Assembly: GCF_900107795.1 (NCBI RefSeq)
Contig: NZ_FNRL01000028.1
Location: forward strand, 1 to 64,000
Direction: 5' to 3'
DNA from: Chitinophaga terrae (ex Kim and Jung 2007)
GTDB lineage: Bacteria; Bacteroidota; Bacteroidia; Chitinophagales; Chitinophagaceae
DNA length: 64,000 nucleotides
Part shown: positions 48,502 through 57,106 of the stretch, piece after piece
Numbering within the stretch: the stretch's first letter is position 1
Layout of the letters: every line of letters starts with the position of its first letter
Program-made: the position numbers and the translations under genes
The notes under the pieces: generated by a model
What the model was told of the DNA's origin: nothing
Seen by the model: the letters and a program-made list of their open reading frames with translations, nothing else
Databases searched by the model: none

Positions 48502-50448
48502 TTAATTTTTTAATGCTTCCTCCAGGTTGGAGATAATGGTAACAGCCTGTTCGTAGGTACCCTGCATACGGCGGTTGTCCTGGCCGGGGGCGTATAGCGC
48601 AACTTCGCAGTTGTCTATCAGTTCAAACAGGTCTTTGGTATTACTGCCGTTGATGCTGCGTTGACCTAGTTTATCCTGTACCAGCTGCTTGCTGAGGTCT
48701 GCCATCGGGATCTTTAGTTTAGAGCTTAGATAACCCCATACAGCCCTTGAGGTTTCTTCATAGAAAGCCTTGTCCTTACCTTCTTTCAGGTACCGCGCAG
48801 CCAGTTCAAGACGTTTTAAAGCCACCTTGTTGGCGTACCTGTGTTTTAATACGGCTGCATTGGTGGTTTTATAGTCTTTCCTGCGTTTGTAAAGGAAAAG
48901 TCCTGCCAGTACCAAAACAGGTATTAAGAGCAGTATATAGAACCAGGGGCTTAAAATGAACCAGGTATGGTTGCGGGTCCAGTTAAGTACGCCCGTTTCG
49001 TTTTTCACCAGTTCGTTTTTGCCTACGCTGAAGTCCTGTTTTTCCTGCTTTGTTTGCTTGCCTTGTTCAATGTGAATGGTAAATGGTTCGGACTTGATAG
49101 TCTTATACGCATTGGCAACGGGATCGAAGTATGAAAACTCGACGGCCGGAATTGTATGGTCGCCTGCTTCTTTAGGCATCAACACGTATTCGAAGGTCCG
49201 GCTTCCCTGGAGCGGGTTGCTGTTCTTTTCGATATCGTCGGTCACTTTAGGGTCGAATTTTTCGAAACCGCTTGGTACGTCGATCTTCGGCGAGTTGAGC
49301 AGGTTTACATTACCGCGGCCGCTGATAGATACTTTGAGTGTCAGCGCTTCATCAGTGGTTAATTTCGTTTTGTCGACATTGGCCGTCATGTTAAAGCTGC
49401 CGACAGCCCCGTTGTAGCTTTCCGGCCTGCCTTCTACCGGCACCGGCTTAACATGTATGCTGATCGGATTGCTCTGGATCTTGTAGGGAACATCCTGGTA
49501 GGTAACTTCCGGCCTGTTAAAGAAATCGTCGAAGAACGGATCACGGAATGCAGGATCATTGAAGAAATCTTCGAACGGGTCTCTTCCCCTGCTGCCTCTT
49601 TGCTTATTGTTCACAATAGAGATCAGCCGAACCTGGTTATCTACTTCCACGGGGTCCAGTTCCAGCGTGCCTGATTGCAACGGGAACAGTAAAGTTTTGC
49701 GGATCGTGAATACTTTATATTGAACGCCGTTTACCCTTTCCTCTGTTGCCTGGGGAGGGTTAGGCAGTTCTATATCTTTAGCAGAAAACCCTTTGAACGC
49801 AGGTACTTTTGTAACACTGGAGTTTGTCGGGAGCCTTGTATAGAGTTTGTAAGTGGCGGTTAACTGCTCGCCTTCGTAAAGGTTGGTTTTATCAACATCT
49901 ACCTTGAGGAAGATATTTTTCCTGAGTTTTTCGTTCAGGTCTTCTCCCTTTTTCAATACCCCTTCCGGCAGATCATCTCCCCCGCCTGAAGAGCGGCCAT
50001 GAGAAGGATTGCCGGCGTATGGATTGGAAGGCTGGGCCTGGGAAGGAGCAGAACCTTTTCTTACTTCAATGAGCACAGGATTTGATTTTACCATATTCCC
50101 GTTCACCCGCGCCTGGGCGCCGGCGATGGTGAAGCTGCCAACATGCTTTGGTTGCAGCAGGTAGATCAGCGCCACATACTCCGAACGTTTGCCGTTGAAG
50201 ATAGATTGTCCCTGCATTTGGGATGGCCCTTGTACAACTTCAAAATCTTTAAAGCTGGGAGGAGTGAAACTGGAAACATTCTGACCGTTTTCCAGCATAA
50301 ACTGGATCTGGAATGTTTCATCCATAGTAACACTGTTGCTACTCACGGTGGTCGTAAAACGAAATTCCTGAGCAGCTGCAGTAACAACAAATCCTAAGCA
50401 AAACAGAATGGAGTAAACGCACTTCCTTATGCAAAATCTGTACATCAT
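48502..50448 (-). CDS. batD: BatD family protein (oxygen tolerance)
   Basis: Protein of 648 aa. Signal peptide ending near AAAQE, a series of immunoglobulin-like domains (about 30-475) including FRFTTTVSSNSVTMDETFQI and the PSFKDFEVVQGPSQ signature, one TM helix at about 505-525, and a cytosolic tail. BatD is exported and anchored facing the periplasm. The promoter box TAAATTTG (minus strand, 50461-50468) lies 12 bp from the ATG. The batA-batB-batC and moxR genes are not present beside it, so the locus is a split Bat operon. Confidence 0.9.
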   Translation of the reverse strand: MMYRFCIRKCVYSILFCLGFVVTAAAQEFRFTTTVSSNSVTMDETFQIQFMLENGQNVSSFTPPSFKDFEVVQGPSQMQGQSIFNGKRSEYVALIYLLQPKHVGSFTIAGAQARVNGNMVKSNPVLIEVRKGSAPSQAQPSNPYAGNPSHGRSSGGGDDLPEGVLKKGEDLNEKLRKNIFLKVDVDKTNLYEGEQLTATYKLYTRLPTNSSVTKVPAFKGFSAKDIELPNPPQATEERVNGVQYKVFTIRKTLLFPLQSGTLELDPVEVDNQVRLISIVNNKQRGSRGRDPFEDFFNDPAFRDPFFDDFFNRPEVTYQDVPYKIQSNPISIHVKPVPVEGRPESYNGAVGSFNMTANVDKTKLTTDEALTLKVSISGRGNVNLLNSPKIDVPSGFEKFDPKVTDDIEKNSNPLQGSRTFEYVLMPKEAGDHTIPAVEFSYFDPVANAYKTIKSEPFTIHIEQGKQTKQEKQDFSVGKNELVKNETGVLNWTRNHTWFILSPWFYILLLIPVLVLAGLFLYKRRKDYKTTNAAVLKHRYANKVALKRLELAARYLKEGKDKAFYEETSRAVWGYLSSKLKIPMADLSKQLVQDKLGQRSINGSNTKDLFELIDNCEVALYAPGQDNRRMQGTYEQAVTIISNLEEALKN

Positions 50449-50460
50449 AAATTATGTCAA

Positions 50461-50468
50461 CAAATTTA
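50461..50468 (-). promoter_or_regulatory. -7 promoter box of batD
   Basis: TAAATTTG on the minus strand, 12 bp from the batD ATG, predicting a very short leader. Confidence 0.45.
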
Positions 50469-50580
50469 ACCAAACCCTTATCTACAGCGTAATAGCGGCC
50501 GTTAAAAGTTAGTTAAAACATTCCGGAAATTTCGAATTTATTGGTTTATGAATTTGTTATAAAAATTCTTGTTAAAAGGC

Positions 50581-51282
50581 TTAAAGATCCCCCAATATCG
50601 GGCGTAACAGGATTTCTTCCACCACTGTTTGCGGCGCCATCTGGTAGGCCGACCATACAACGCTGGCAATATCTTCAGGGGGCATCAACCTTTCCGGAGG
50701 ACCGCTGAACCCTTCCCAGGACGCTGTTAACGTAGGCCCGGGATTTACTGAAGTTACCTTGATCTGCAGGTTTTTCAATTCTTCCCGCAGGTTTTTGCTG
50801 AAGCCTAACAGTGCATGTTTCGTAATACTATATGAGCCGCCGTTAGGGTAAGATTTAAGACTGGCGGTGGAGCACATATTGAAAATATGTCCTTTTTGCT
50901 GAGCAATCATAACAGGAAGCAGCGCACGGGTCAGGTAATAAGCGCTGTACACATTTACGGCCATCAACTTTTCCAGCAGCCCGTCTTCTTCCTGGTGAAT
51001 AGCGCCTGGAGTATAGATGCCGGCGTTATTTACGAGTATATCGATAGTGGAAAAATTATTTTTAACAGTATCTGCAAATGCCAATACTTCTTCCTTATTC
51101 CCCATGTCTACTGCTATTGCCAGCACTTTAACAGCTGGATTCTTCGCTTGTACCGCAGCCTGTGTTTCTGCCAGGGTAGCAGCATTTCTAGCACAAATAG
51201 CCACATTAAAACCTTCCAGCGCCAGCTTTTCTGCTATTGCTTTACCAATTCCTTTACTGGCGCCTGTAATTACTGCATTCAT
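50581..51282 (-). CDS. Short-chain dehydrogenase/reductase
   Basis: Protein of 233 aa. The classical SDR pattern is complete: VITGASKGIGKAIAE for NAD(P), NNAGIY, catalytic Ser in MCSTAS, and Tyr-x3-Lys in YSITKHALLG. It resembles 3-oxoacyl-ACP reductase-like or sorbitol/sepiapterin reductase-type members. The substrate is unknown. It is divergent from the HAD phosphatase gene, with 89 bp between starts. Confidence 0.88.
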   Translation of the reverse strand: MNAVITGASKGIGKAIAEKLALEGFNVAICARNAATLAETQAAVQAKNPAVKVLAIAVDMGNKEEVLAFADTVKNNFSTIDILVNNAGIYTPGAIHQEEDGLLEKLMAVNVYSAYYLTRALLPVMIAQQKGHIFNMCSTASLKSYPNGGSYSITKHALLGFSKNLREELKNLQIKVTSVNPGPTLTASWEGFSGPPERLMPPEDIASVVWSAYQMAPQTVVEEILLRPILGDL

Positions 51283-51356
51283 AGAACGTATATCGATTAA
51301 AGACAGTAAAATAAGGAATTTACCGTTAACAGACCCTATTACAGCCCCGTATTTCG

Positions 51357-51364
51357 TAACTTTG
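51357..51364 (+). promoter_or_regulatory. -7 promoter box of the yjjG-like gene (near-leaderless)
   Basis: TAACTTTG lies 7 bp before ATG 51372. Confidence 0.5.
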
Positions 51365-51371
51365 CGCGATC

Positions 51372-52067
51372 ATGAAGTATAAACATCTTTTCTTTGATCT
51401 GGATCATACACTCTGGGACTTTGAAAAAAATGAACAGGAAACTTTGCTGGAGCTCTATAAAGCTCATAACCTGGAACAACGCGGAGTACCAACATTCGAG
51501 TCTTTCTCTGTTTCCTATGTAGCACATAACGAACGCTTATGGGAACGTTTCCGCAAAGGTTTTATAACCCGTAATGACCTGAGGGACAAACGTTTCCGGC
51601 TAACGCTGTTAGACTTCAAGATCGGTGACGAAAAGCTCACCCAGCAGCTTTCGGATTCATTCCTGGAAATATTGCCTTATAAAAAAGCTTTATTCCCTGA
51701 AGCGAAAGAAACGCTGGAATACCTGGCAGATAAAGGATACCCTATTCATATGATCACTAACGGTTTTGAAGAAACGCAGTTATTGAAAATGCGGAATTCG
51801 GGGATCGAGCATTTCTTTACCCATATCATAACTTCGGAGTTGGCGGGAAGCCTCAAGCCTTATCCACAGATCTTCGAATTTGCGATCAGCAGGGCAGGTA
51901 CGCATGCAATGGAAAGCATAATGATTGGTGATGCAATGGAACTGGATATCAAAGGGGCGCATGGAGTGGGAATGGACCAGGTTTACTTTAATCCTGCCAA
52001 ACCGCCTTCAGACTTCAAGCCTACTTATGTTATCAATCATCTGAAAGAACTGAAAGCGATCTTATAA
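51372..52067 (+). CDS. yjjG: YjjG family noncanonical pyrimidine nucleotidase (HAD)
   Basis: Protein of 231 aa. HAD motif I FFDLDHTLWDFEKNEQETL, motif II MITNG, motif III Lys in AGSLKPYPQIF, motif IV IMIGDAMELDIKGAHGVGM. The cap domain (about 20-95) has the layout of the YjjG group, which dephosphorylates dUMP-like and damaged pyrimidine monophosphates. A bidirectional terminator follows. Confidence 0.9.
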   Translation: MKYKHLFFDLDHTLWDFEKNEQETLLELYKAHNLEQRGVPTFESFSVSYVAHNERLWERFRKGFITRNDLRDKRFRLTLLDFKIGDEKLTQQLSDSFLEILPYKKALFPEAKETLEYLADKGYPIHMITNGFEETQLLKMRNSGIEHFFTHIITSELAGSLKPYPQIFEFAISRAGTHAMESIMIGDAMELDIKGAHGVGMDQVYFNPAKPPSDFKPTYVINHLKELKAIL

Positions 52068-52070
52068 AAT

Positions 52071-52099
52071 AAAAAAGGGAAGATCATCTTCCCTTTTTT
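52071..52099. terminator. Bidirectional terminator
   Basis: AAAAAAGGGAAGAT (52071-52084) pairs perfectly with ATCTTCCCTTTTTT (52086-52099), so it has A-tract and T-run on both strands. It separates the convergent yjjG-like and Cys-rich genes. Confidence 0.95.
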
Positions 52100-52114
52100 A
52101 TTTATATAAAAATA

Positions 52115-52324
52115 TTAGCTTTTCTTTCCTTTCTTAGCCAGGCTGGCGGCTTTAGAGGGTTGCTGGCAGCAACTTTTAGTGCCAGACTTGTCTTTCTTGC
52201 AGCAGGCAGCGGCGCCGCACTCTTTCTTTGGTGCAGCAGCGGATTTTTCTTTCTTCTCCTGGGCCCAGGCAAAACCAGTTAAGAGTAAAAAGGCCAATGA
52301 GCCTGTCAATACTTTTCTGATCAT
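52115..52324 (-). CDS. Small exported Cys-rich protein, 69 aa
   Basis: Signal peptide MIRKVLTGSLAFLLLTGFAWA, then a mature region of about 48 residues that is Lys-rich with Cys pairs (KKECGAAACCKKDKSG, then SCCQQ). The five cysteines and basic character suggest metal binding or a redox role, but no family is recognised. It lies 9 bp after psd on the same strand and shares its transcript. Confidence 0.65.
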   Translation of the reverse strand: MIRKVLTGSLAFLLLTGFAWAQEKKEKSAAAPKKECGAAACCKKDKSGTKSCCQQPSKAASLAKKGKKS

Positions 52325-52333
52325 TTCAGGTAA

Positions 52334-52987
52334 TTAAAGTTTAGCGATTACGCTTACACCGCCTTTCACTACTTCTTCCAGTTGTACGGCTACTTCTGTA
52401 CCGATAGGCAGGTAAAGGTCTACACGGGAACCAAATTTAATGAATCCCATTTCTTCATTCTGCTTTACTTCCATACCTGGTTTCAGGTAGTTTACGATCC
52501 TGCGGGCCAATGCGCCTGCTATCTGGCGTACCAGGATATCGGCTTTTGCATTCCCGATCACTACAGAATATCTTTCATTTTCGGTAGAAGACTTAGGGTG
52601 CCATGCTACCAGGTATTTTCCAGGGTGATATTGCGATAATTTCACCTGTCCGCCAATGGGATTGCGGTTTACGTGTACGTTAGCAGGGCTCATAAAGATT
52701 GAAACCTGCAAACGTTTATCCTTGAAGTATTCCGGTTCATAAACTTCTTCAATCACCACTACCTTACCGTCGCATGGCGAAGTCACCAGGGAGTCGCCGG
52801 TAGTGAACTGGCGGGCAGGAATACGGAAAAAAGATACGATGAACAGGAAGAAGACCAGGGATATAATGGCTACCGTCCAGCAAAGTCCCGGCATTTCACC
52901 GAACCAATAACATACTGCGCCGTTGATTAACGCCAATACCAGGAATACAAGGGAAATGGTGGCAAATCCTTCTCTATGGATCTTCAT
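52334..52987 (-). CDS. psd: Phosphatidylserine decarboxylase
   Basis: Protein of 217 aa, short (Psd-B/archaeal) type with N-terminal TM helices (about 10-50). Family marks are TSPCDGKVVVIEEV, FMSPANVHVNRNPIGG and YLVAWHPKSS. The self-cleavage site is FIKFGSRVDLYLP, where cleavage before the Ser gives the pyruvoyl group. It makes phosphatidylethanolamine. A promoter box TACCTTTG is at 53025-53032. CdsA, which supplies CDP-diacylglycerol for the same pathway, is encoded directly upstream. Confidence 0.93.
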   Translation of the reverse strand: MKIHREGFATISLVFLVLALINGAVCYWFGEMPGLCWTVAIISLVFFLFIVSFFRIPARQFTTGDSLVTSPCDGKVVVIEEVYEPEYFKDKRLQVSIFMSPANVHVNRNPIGGQVKLSQYHPGKYLVAWHPKSSTENERYSVVIGNAKADILVRQIAGALARRIVNYLKPGMEVKQNEEMGFIKFGSRVDLYLPIGTEVAVQLEEVVKGGVSVIAKL

Positions 52988-53024
52988 TGTGTTTTTAAAT
53001 TATTGATTTATTAAAATGTCCCCG

Positions 53025-53032
53025 CAAAGGTA
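53025..53032 (-). promoter_or_regulatory. -7 promoter box of psd
   Basis: TACCTTTG on the minus strand, 37 bp from ATG 52987, in the gap between cdsA and psd. Confidence 0.5.
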
Positions 53033-53067
53033 CTTTAATTCAAAAAAATTAACATGCGAAATTCTGT

Positions 53068-53952
53068 TTACGAAATCATAAAGAATTGCACATAGATCCA
53101 GGCAAATGGCGCAGCCAGCAAAAGAGAGTCGAACCGGTCGAGGAAACCGCCGTGCCCGGGCATAATGTTACCTGAATCTTTTACCCCTGCCATTCTTTTC
53201 AGTTTAGATTCGATCAGGTCGCCCAGGGTACCGAAAACCGCTGCTATACAGGCCAGCGCGATCCAGTGCCGGAGTGAAAGATATCCTGAACCCCAGAAAT
53301 GACCATACACCGCCGCCGCAGCTACAGCCAGGATCATCCCTCCCACTGTTCCTTCAATGGTTTTCTTGGGAGAGATATTGGGTGCAAATGGCGTTTTTCC
53401 TATCAGGGAACCTACAATATAGGCCATTGTATCGTTGATCCAGATGAAAATGATCAGCAACAAAGGGATAAGCCATCCCGGCGCTGTACCGAAACCGCCC
53501 GGAGTGTATTGAATTTCAATTGCATGCAACCGCAGGTAGATGAGCAGGCCAAAAGGAATGATGGCATACAGGATGCCGATCGCCGAATAACCGATATTCT
53601 TCAGGTAAAAATCCTTGCTCAGCAATATCTCCCCTATTGGCATTACCAGGAGGAAGATCACGGCTGCCCACCAGCCGATGAGGCCGGTAGGCAACTGGGC
53701 GAACTGGAAATTGTTGCCGGTAAACGTTAAAAGAATAGCCCCCCCTGCAAGGGTAGCGCCCCATTTATGCCAGGAAGAGATATTGGCATAATCGGGATCA
53801 ATATTTCTTATCAGTTTAAAATATTCCTGTAAGGCAAAGCAGCCTATAAGGAAGAACAGCAGGAAAAAAGTGAATTCAGTGTATAAAATACCCCCCAGCA
53901 TCACTGCTACGAACACCAGCGCAGAAGCCGTGCGGGTAAAGAATGTTTTCAT
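53068..53952 (-). CDS. cdsA: Phosphatidate cytidylyltransferase
   Basis: Protein of 294 aa, about eight TM helices. The C-terminal CdsA signature is complete: SPKKTIEGTVGGMILAV, then LGDLIESKLKRMAGVKDSGN and PGHGGFLDRFDSL. It makes CDP-diacylglycerol from phosphatidate and CTP at the inner membrane. It precedes psd by 80 bp on the same strand; the DUF2007 and CPBP genes are upstream, so the four may be one loose cluster. Confidence 0.95.
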   Translation of the reverse strand: MKTFFTRTASALVFVAVMLGGILYTEFTFFLLFFLIGCFALQEYFKLIRNIDPDYANISSWHKWGATLAGGAILLTFTGNNFQFAQLPTGLIGWWAAVIFLLVMPIGEILLSKDFYLKNIGYSAIGILYAIIPFGLLIYLRLHAIEIQYTPGGFGTAPGWLIPLLLIIFIWINDTMAYIVGSLIGKTPFAPNISPKKTIEGTVGGMILAVAAAAVYGHFWGSGYLSLRHWIALACIAAVFGTLGDLIESKLKRMAGVKDSGNIMPGHGGFLDRFDSLLLAAPFAWIYVQFFMIS

Positions 53953-53980
53953 GAGAGTTAATATGTATTATAAAAGCTGT

Positions 53981-54223
53981 TTACTCTGCAATATTAGGAT
54001 CACCGGTCGGCAAGTCCTGGTGGTTTTGAATAAGCGACTTGGCGGTAGCTTCATTACTTTGATGCACATATAATTCGACCTGTCCTGGCAAGGTGATATT
54101 GTAAGAAGAGGATTGCCTGTTCAACAAAACTGTTTCCACTCCGTGGTCTATCAACATTCCTTTTACTACTTCTGCTTCGAAAGGGCTGTTGCTCGCAAAA
54201 ACTTTGATCCAATCTTTTTCCAT
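53981..54223 (-). CDS. DUF2007 family small protein
   Basis: Protein of 80 aa, cytosolic. The start WIKVFASNSPFEAEVVKGML, with V..S.S..EAE..K..L, and the LPGQVELYVHQSNEATAKSLI end are typical of DUF2007 (called signal-transducing protein in some databases, role unknown). It sits 28 bp before cdsA. Confidence 0.85.
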   Translation of the reverse strand: MEKDWIKVFASNSPFEAEVVKGMLIDHGVETVLLNRQSSSYNITLPGQVELYVHQSNEATAKSLIQNHQDLPTGDPNIAE

Positions 54224-54255
54224 TATTTATAGATTTAATGTGAAACGTTTTTATG

Positions 54256-55170
54256 TTATTTAGTCTTCTCTTCTTTTGGCGTGATCAGCTGGTAAGGAGC
54301 TGATCTCTTTTTCAAAGCCCACAAAAGGCCAATAGCCACCGGGATACTCAACACTGCCAGGTACCAGGCTACCGGCGTGGCTTGCATAGGATCATCCTTC
54401 ACTATACCATGCTGGAATAAATATAACCATATTACCTGCATGCCGTTGTTAAGGATATGTGCAAAAATGGCCAGCCACAGGCTGCCGCTCACAAGGTAGA
54501 TAGCACCAATAATGAAGCCAAGCGCAATACGGGGAATAAAGGCCAGGGCATCGCCATGGATAGCGCTGAAAAGGATGGCGGTTATAAATATGCTTAGCCA
54601 TGGCTTGCGGGTTGTTTCGGTAATAAGACGTTGCATCACACCCCTGAAGAACAGTTCCTCCCCGATTGCCGGTATAATTGCTACTAAGAACAGGTTGATG
54701 AAAAGATCCGCAATGGAAGGCATCTTTAGCATAACTCCCAATAGTTGTTCGGCTGTTTTCTCCAGGTTCCTCAGCTCCTGGGGAATAGGCAGCGATTCGT
54801 TCCACTGGCCTAACCAGCCTACGGCAGGCAAACAACCATACATAACAAGCAAAGCCAATATGACCTGTAAAAATGAGGGCATAGTTTTAAGCCCCAGGTA
54901 CCGCATTGGGTAAGGCTGCCAAAAGTAAGCGAAAATAGCCGCCGGCACAAAGAATGCGACTATTGTATAGAATAATTGCGTAATTTTCAGATAGCCGACA
55001 AGGTTAGGATTGGTAAATACTTTACTTTGCATTTCTTCCAGGCTCATGCCAACCGCCATAGGAGAGATCACTTGCAGCGCGAAAATGTACACAGCAAAGA
55101 AACCGAAGAAGAAACCGATGAAGGTAATTATCTGTAAGAAGGTTGGCGATTGCCGCAGGTAGCCTGTCAT
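54256..55170 (-). CDS. CPBP family intramembrane glutamic protease
   Basis: Protein of 304 aa with about eight TM helices. The CPBP (Abi/CAAX) motifs are present: EELFFRGVMQRL (EExxxR) and ILFSAIHGDALAFIPR, and the HILNNGMQV end. Family roles include prenyl-protein processing, bacteriocin self-immunity and envelope maintenance; which applies here cannot be told. It is the first gene of the minus-strand CPBP-DUF2007-cdsA-psd run. Confidence 0.9.
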   Translation of the reverse strand: MTGYLRQSPTFLQIITFIGFFFGFFAVYIFALQVISPMAVGMSLEEMQSKVFTNPNLVGYLKITQLFYTIVAFFVPAAIFAYFWQPYPMRYLGLKTMPSFLQVILALLVMYGCLPAVGWLGQWNESLPIPQELRNLEKTAEQLLGVMLKMPSIADLFINLFLVAIIPAIGEELFFRGVMQRLITETTRKPWLSIFITAILFSAIHGDALAFIPRIALGFIIGAIYLVSGSLWLAIFAHILNNGMQVIWLYLFQHGIVKDDPMQATPVAWYLAVLSIPVAIGLLWALKKRSAPYQLITPKEEKTK

Positions 55171-55357
55171 AAATAGTTACTGTCTTAATTTTGCGTAAAT
55201 TTACAGAGCGAAATCCGGTTGCAGTAACAGCTATCTGTTAAAACTACCCTCATTTTTAGACAACTGTATTGCGATTTATCTGGCTCGTAAAATTAATAGT
55301 ATATAAAATATTATAAAAATAACTATTGCGATTTTTAGCGTTGGTTACTCTTAAATT

Positions 55358-56416
55358 ATGGTGAAGATAGGAAATATTGAATTGGGCGAATTCCCTTTGC
55401 TGCTGGCGCCCATGGAAGATGTAAGCGACCCGCCTTTCAGGGCTGTATGCAAAGACAATGGCGCAGACCTCATGTATACAGAATTTATTTCTTCTGAGGG
55501 ATTGATACGCGACGCCATCAAAAGCCGTAAAAAACTGGACATATTCGACTATGAACGGCCGATAGGTATCCAGATATTTGGCGGGGATGAAGAGTCTTTG
55601 TCCCTGGCTGCACAGATTGTAGAAGCAACAAACCCTGATCTCCTGGATATAAATTTTGGTTGTCCTGTTAAAAAAGTAGCCTGTAAAGGAGCCGGAGCCG
55701 GCATTTTAAAGGATATTCCCAAAATGGTGAAGCTTACAGCGGCGGTGGTAAAAGCCACGAAGCTGCCGGTAACCATTAAAACCCGCCTCGGATGGGATGA
55801 AGAAACCAAGAATATAGAGGATGTTGCGGAACGATTGCAGGATGTGGGCATAAAGGCGCTGACCATTCATGGCCGTACCCGTACCCAGATGTACAAGGGA
55901 AATGCTGACTGGACACTTATAGGAAAAGTTAAAAATAACCCGCGTATTCAAATACCTATATTCGGTAACGGGGATATATGTACGCCGGAACAGGCAGTAG
56001 CAGCGAGGGCTAAGTATGGGGTGGACGGTATTATGATCGGCAGAGCGGCCATAGGCTATCCCTGGATCTTTAATGAAATAAAGCATTTTATGAAGACGGG
56101 CGAACATTTACCTTTACCAACTGTTTTGGAAAGAGTGGAGGTTTGTAAAAAACATCTCCGTCAGTCAGTGGCCTGGAAAGGTGAAGTGGTTGGCATCCTG
56201 GAAATGCGCAGGCATTACACAAATTACCTCAAAGGACTGCCGCACATTAAAGATTATAGACAGCAATTAGTAACTTGCAATACATTAGCGGAAATAGAGG
56301 ACGTTTTAGACAAGGTAGTATTACAATACAATGATCACATATTCGAAAGATCGGCCCCTGCTTATGATTTTCTGCCTTCCAGCAATGAAATGACTGGTTG
56401 TAACGTTTACGGATAG
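55358..56416 (+). CDS. dusB: tRNA-dihydrouridine synthase B
   Basis: Protein of 352 aa. TIM-barrel start LLLAPMEDVSDPPFR, then FGCPVKKV with the catalytic Cys segment (CPVKKVACKGAGAGILKD), KTRLGWDE, HGRTRTQMYKG, FGNGDI and GIMIGRAAIGYPWIF. The helical C-terminal RNA-binding domain follows (MRRHYTNYLKGLPH). It reduces uridines in the tRNA D-loop with FMN/NADPH. The gene stands between divergent CPBP and the NUMOD4 gene, which starts 44 bp downstream. Confidence 0.94.
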   Translation: MVKIGNIELGEFPLLLAPMEDVSDPPFRAVCKDNGADLMYTEFISSEGLIRDAIKSRKKLDIFDYERPIGIQIFGGDEESLSLAAQIVEATNPDLLDINFGCPVKKVACKGAGAGILKDIPKMVKLTAAVVKATKLPVTIKTRLGWDEETKNIEDVAERLQDVGIKALTIHGRTRTQMYKGNADWTLIGKVKNNPRIQIPIFGNGDICTPEQAVAARAKYGVDGIMIGRAAIGYPWIFNEIKHFMKTGEHLPLPTVLERVEVCKKHLRQSVAWKGEVVGILEMRRHYTNYLKGLPHIKDYRQQLVTCNTLAEIEDVLDKVVLQYNDHIFERSAPAYDFLPSSNEMTGCNVYG

Positions 56417-56460
56417 ACGGATAACCCCAAAAGTGTAATAAAATAATAAATTACTTTCAC

Positions 56461-57030
56461 ATGACCACAATTAAAAATCTGAGAAATGAAGTCTGGAAAG
56501 ACTTACAGATTAAAAACAAATCTGCTTTGCGTAAGAAATACGCCGTTTCAAATATGGGCCGGGTGATCAGTTATCATGAAAGTATCGAAGATGGTAAGCT
56601 GCTCACGGGTTCTACCGTGGAAGGCTACACGGTTTTAAACGTAAAACCGGCCGACAGCTACCAATCTCTCTACCTGCACCGTGAGGTTGCCAAGCTTTTT
56701 AACAAAAAGCCCGGTAGAGCTCACAAATACGTTATCCACCTGGATTACGACAAAAAGAACAATAAGGCTTCCAACCTGAAATGGGCAACCAAGGAAGAAA
56801 TGGAGGAACATCAGCAAAACAGTCCTGCAAAACTGGCTTACAAAGAAAAACAACGTAACCGGTTAAAAGGCCTGAAACTGAATGTTACCAAAGTGAAGAG
56901 TATCAAACGACTGCTCAACAAACCAGGTAAGAAAACCATGAAACAGATCGCCGAACAATTCGATATCAGCGAAATGCAGCTGTATCGTATTAAAAGCGGG
57001 GAAAACTGGGGACACGTAACTCTGGATTAA
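56461..57030 (+). CDS. NUMOD4/HNH-like protein with C-terminal helix-turn-helix
   Basis: Protein of 189 aa. Residues about 8-35 are a NUMOD4 motif (EVWKDLQIKNKSALRKKYAV, then SNMGRVIS). At about 75-120 is an HNH-type segment (YLHREVAKLFNKKP, VIHLDYDKKNNKASNLKWAT), which keeps one His and the N-N...N-L-x-W frame. At about 140-185 a helix-turn-helix follows (TMKQIAEQFDISEMQLYRIK), as in homing-endonuclease DNA-binding modules. No intron or intein adjoins it, so it is a freestanding HNH homing-type gene or a domesticated DNA-binding protein. It is very Lys-rich. Confidence 0.75.
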   Translation: MTTIKNLRNEVWKDLQIKNKSALRKKYAVSNMGRVISYHESIEDGKLLTGSTVEGYTVLNVKPADSYQSLYLHREVAKLFNKKPGRAHKYVIHLDYDKKNNKASNLKWATKEEMEEHQQNSPAKLAYKEKQRNRLKGLKLNVTKVKSIKRLLNKPGKKTMKQIAEQFDISEMQLYRIKSGENWGHVTLD

Positions 57031-57106
57031 AGCCTGGTTTACCAGGAGTGATCAATATATGATGTTGTCTGAACTGTGGTCATACCGAAGGTATGGCCAT
57101 AGTCGT

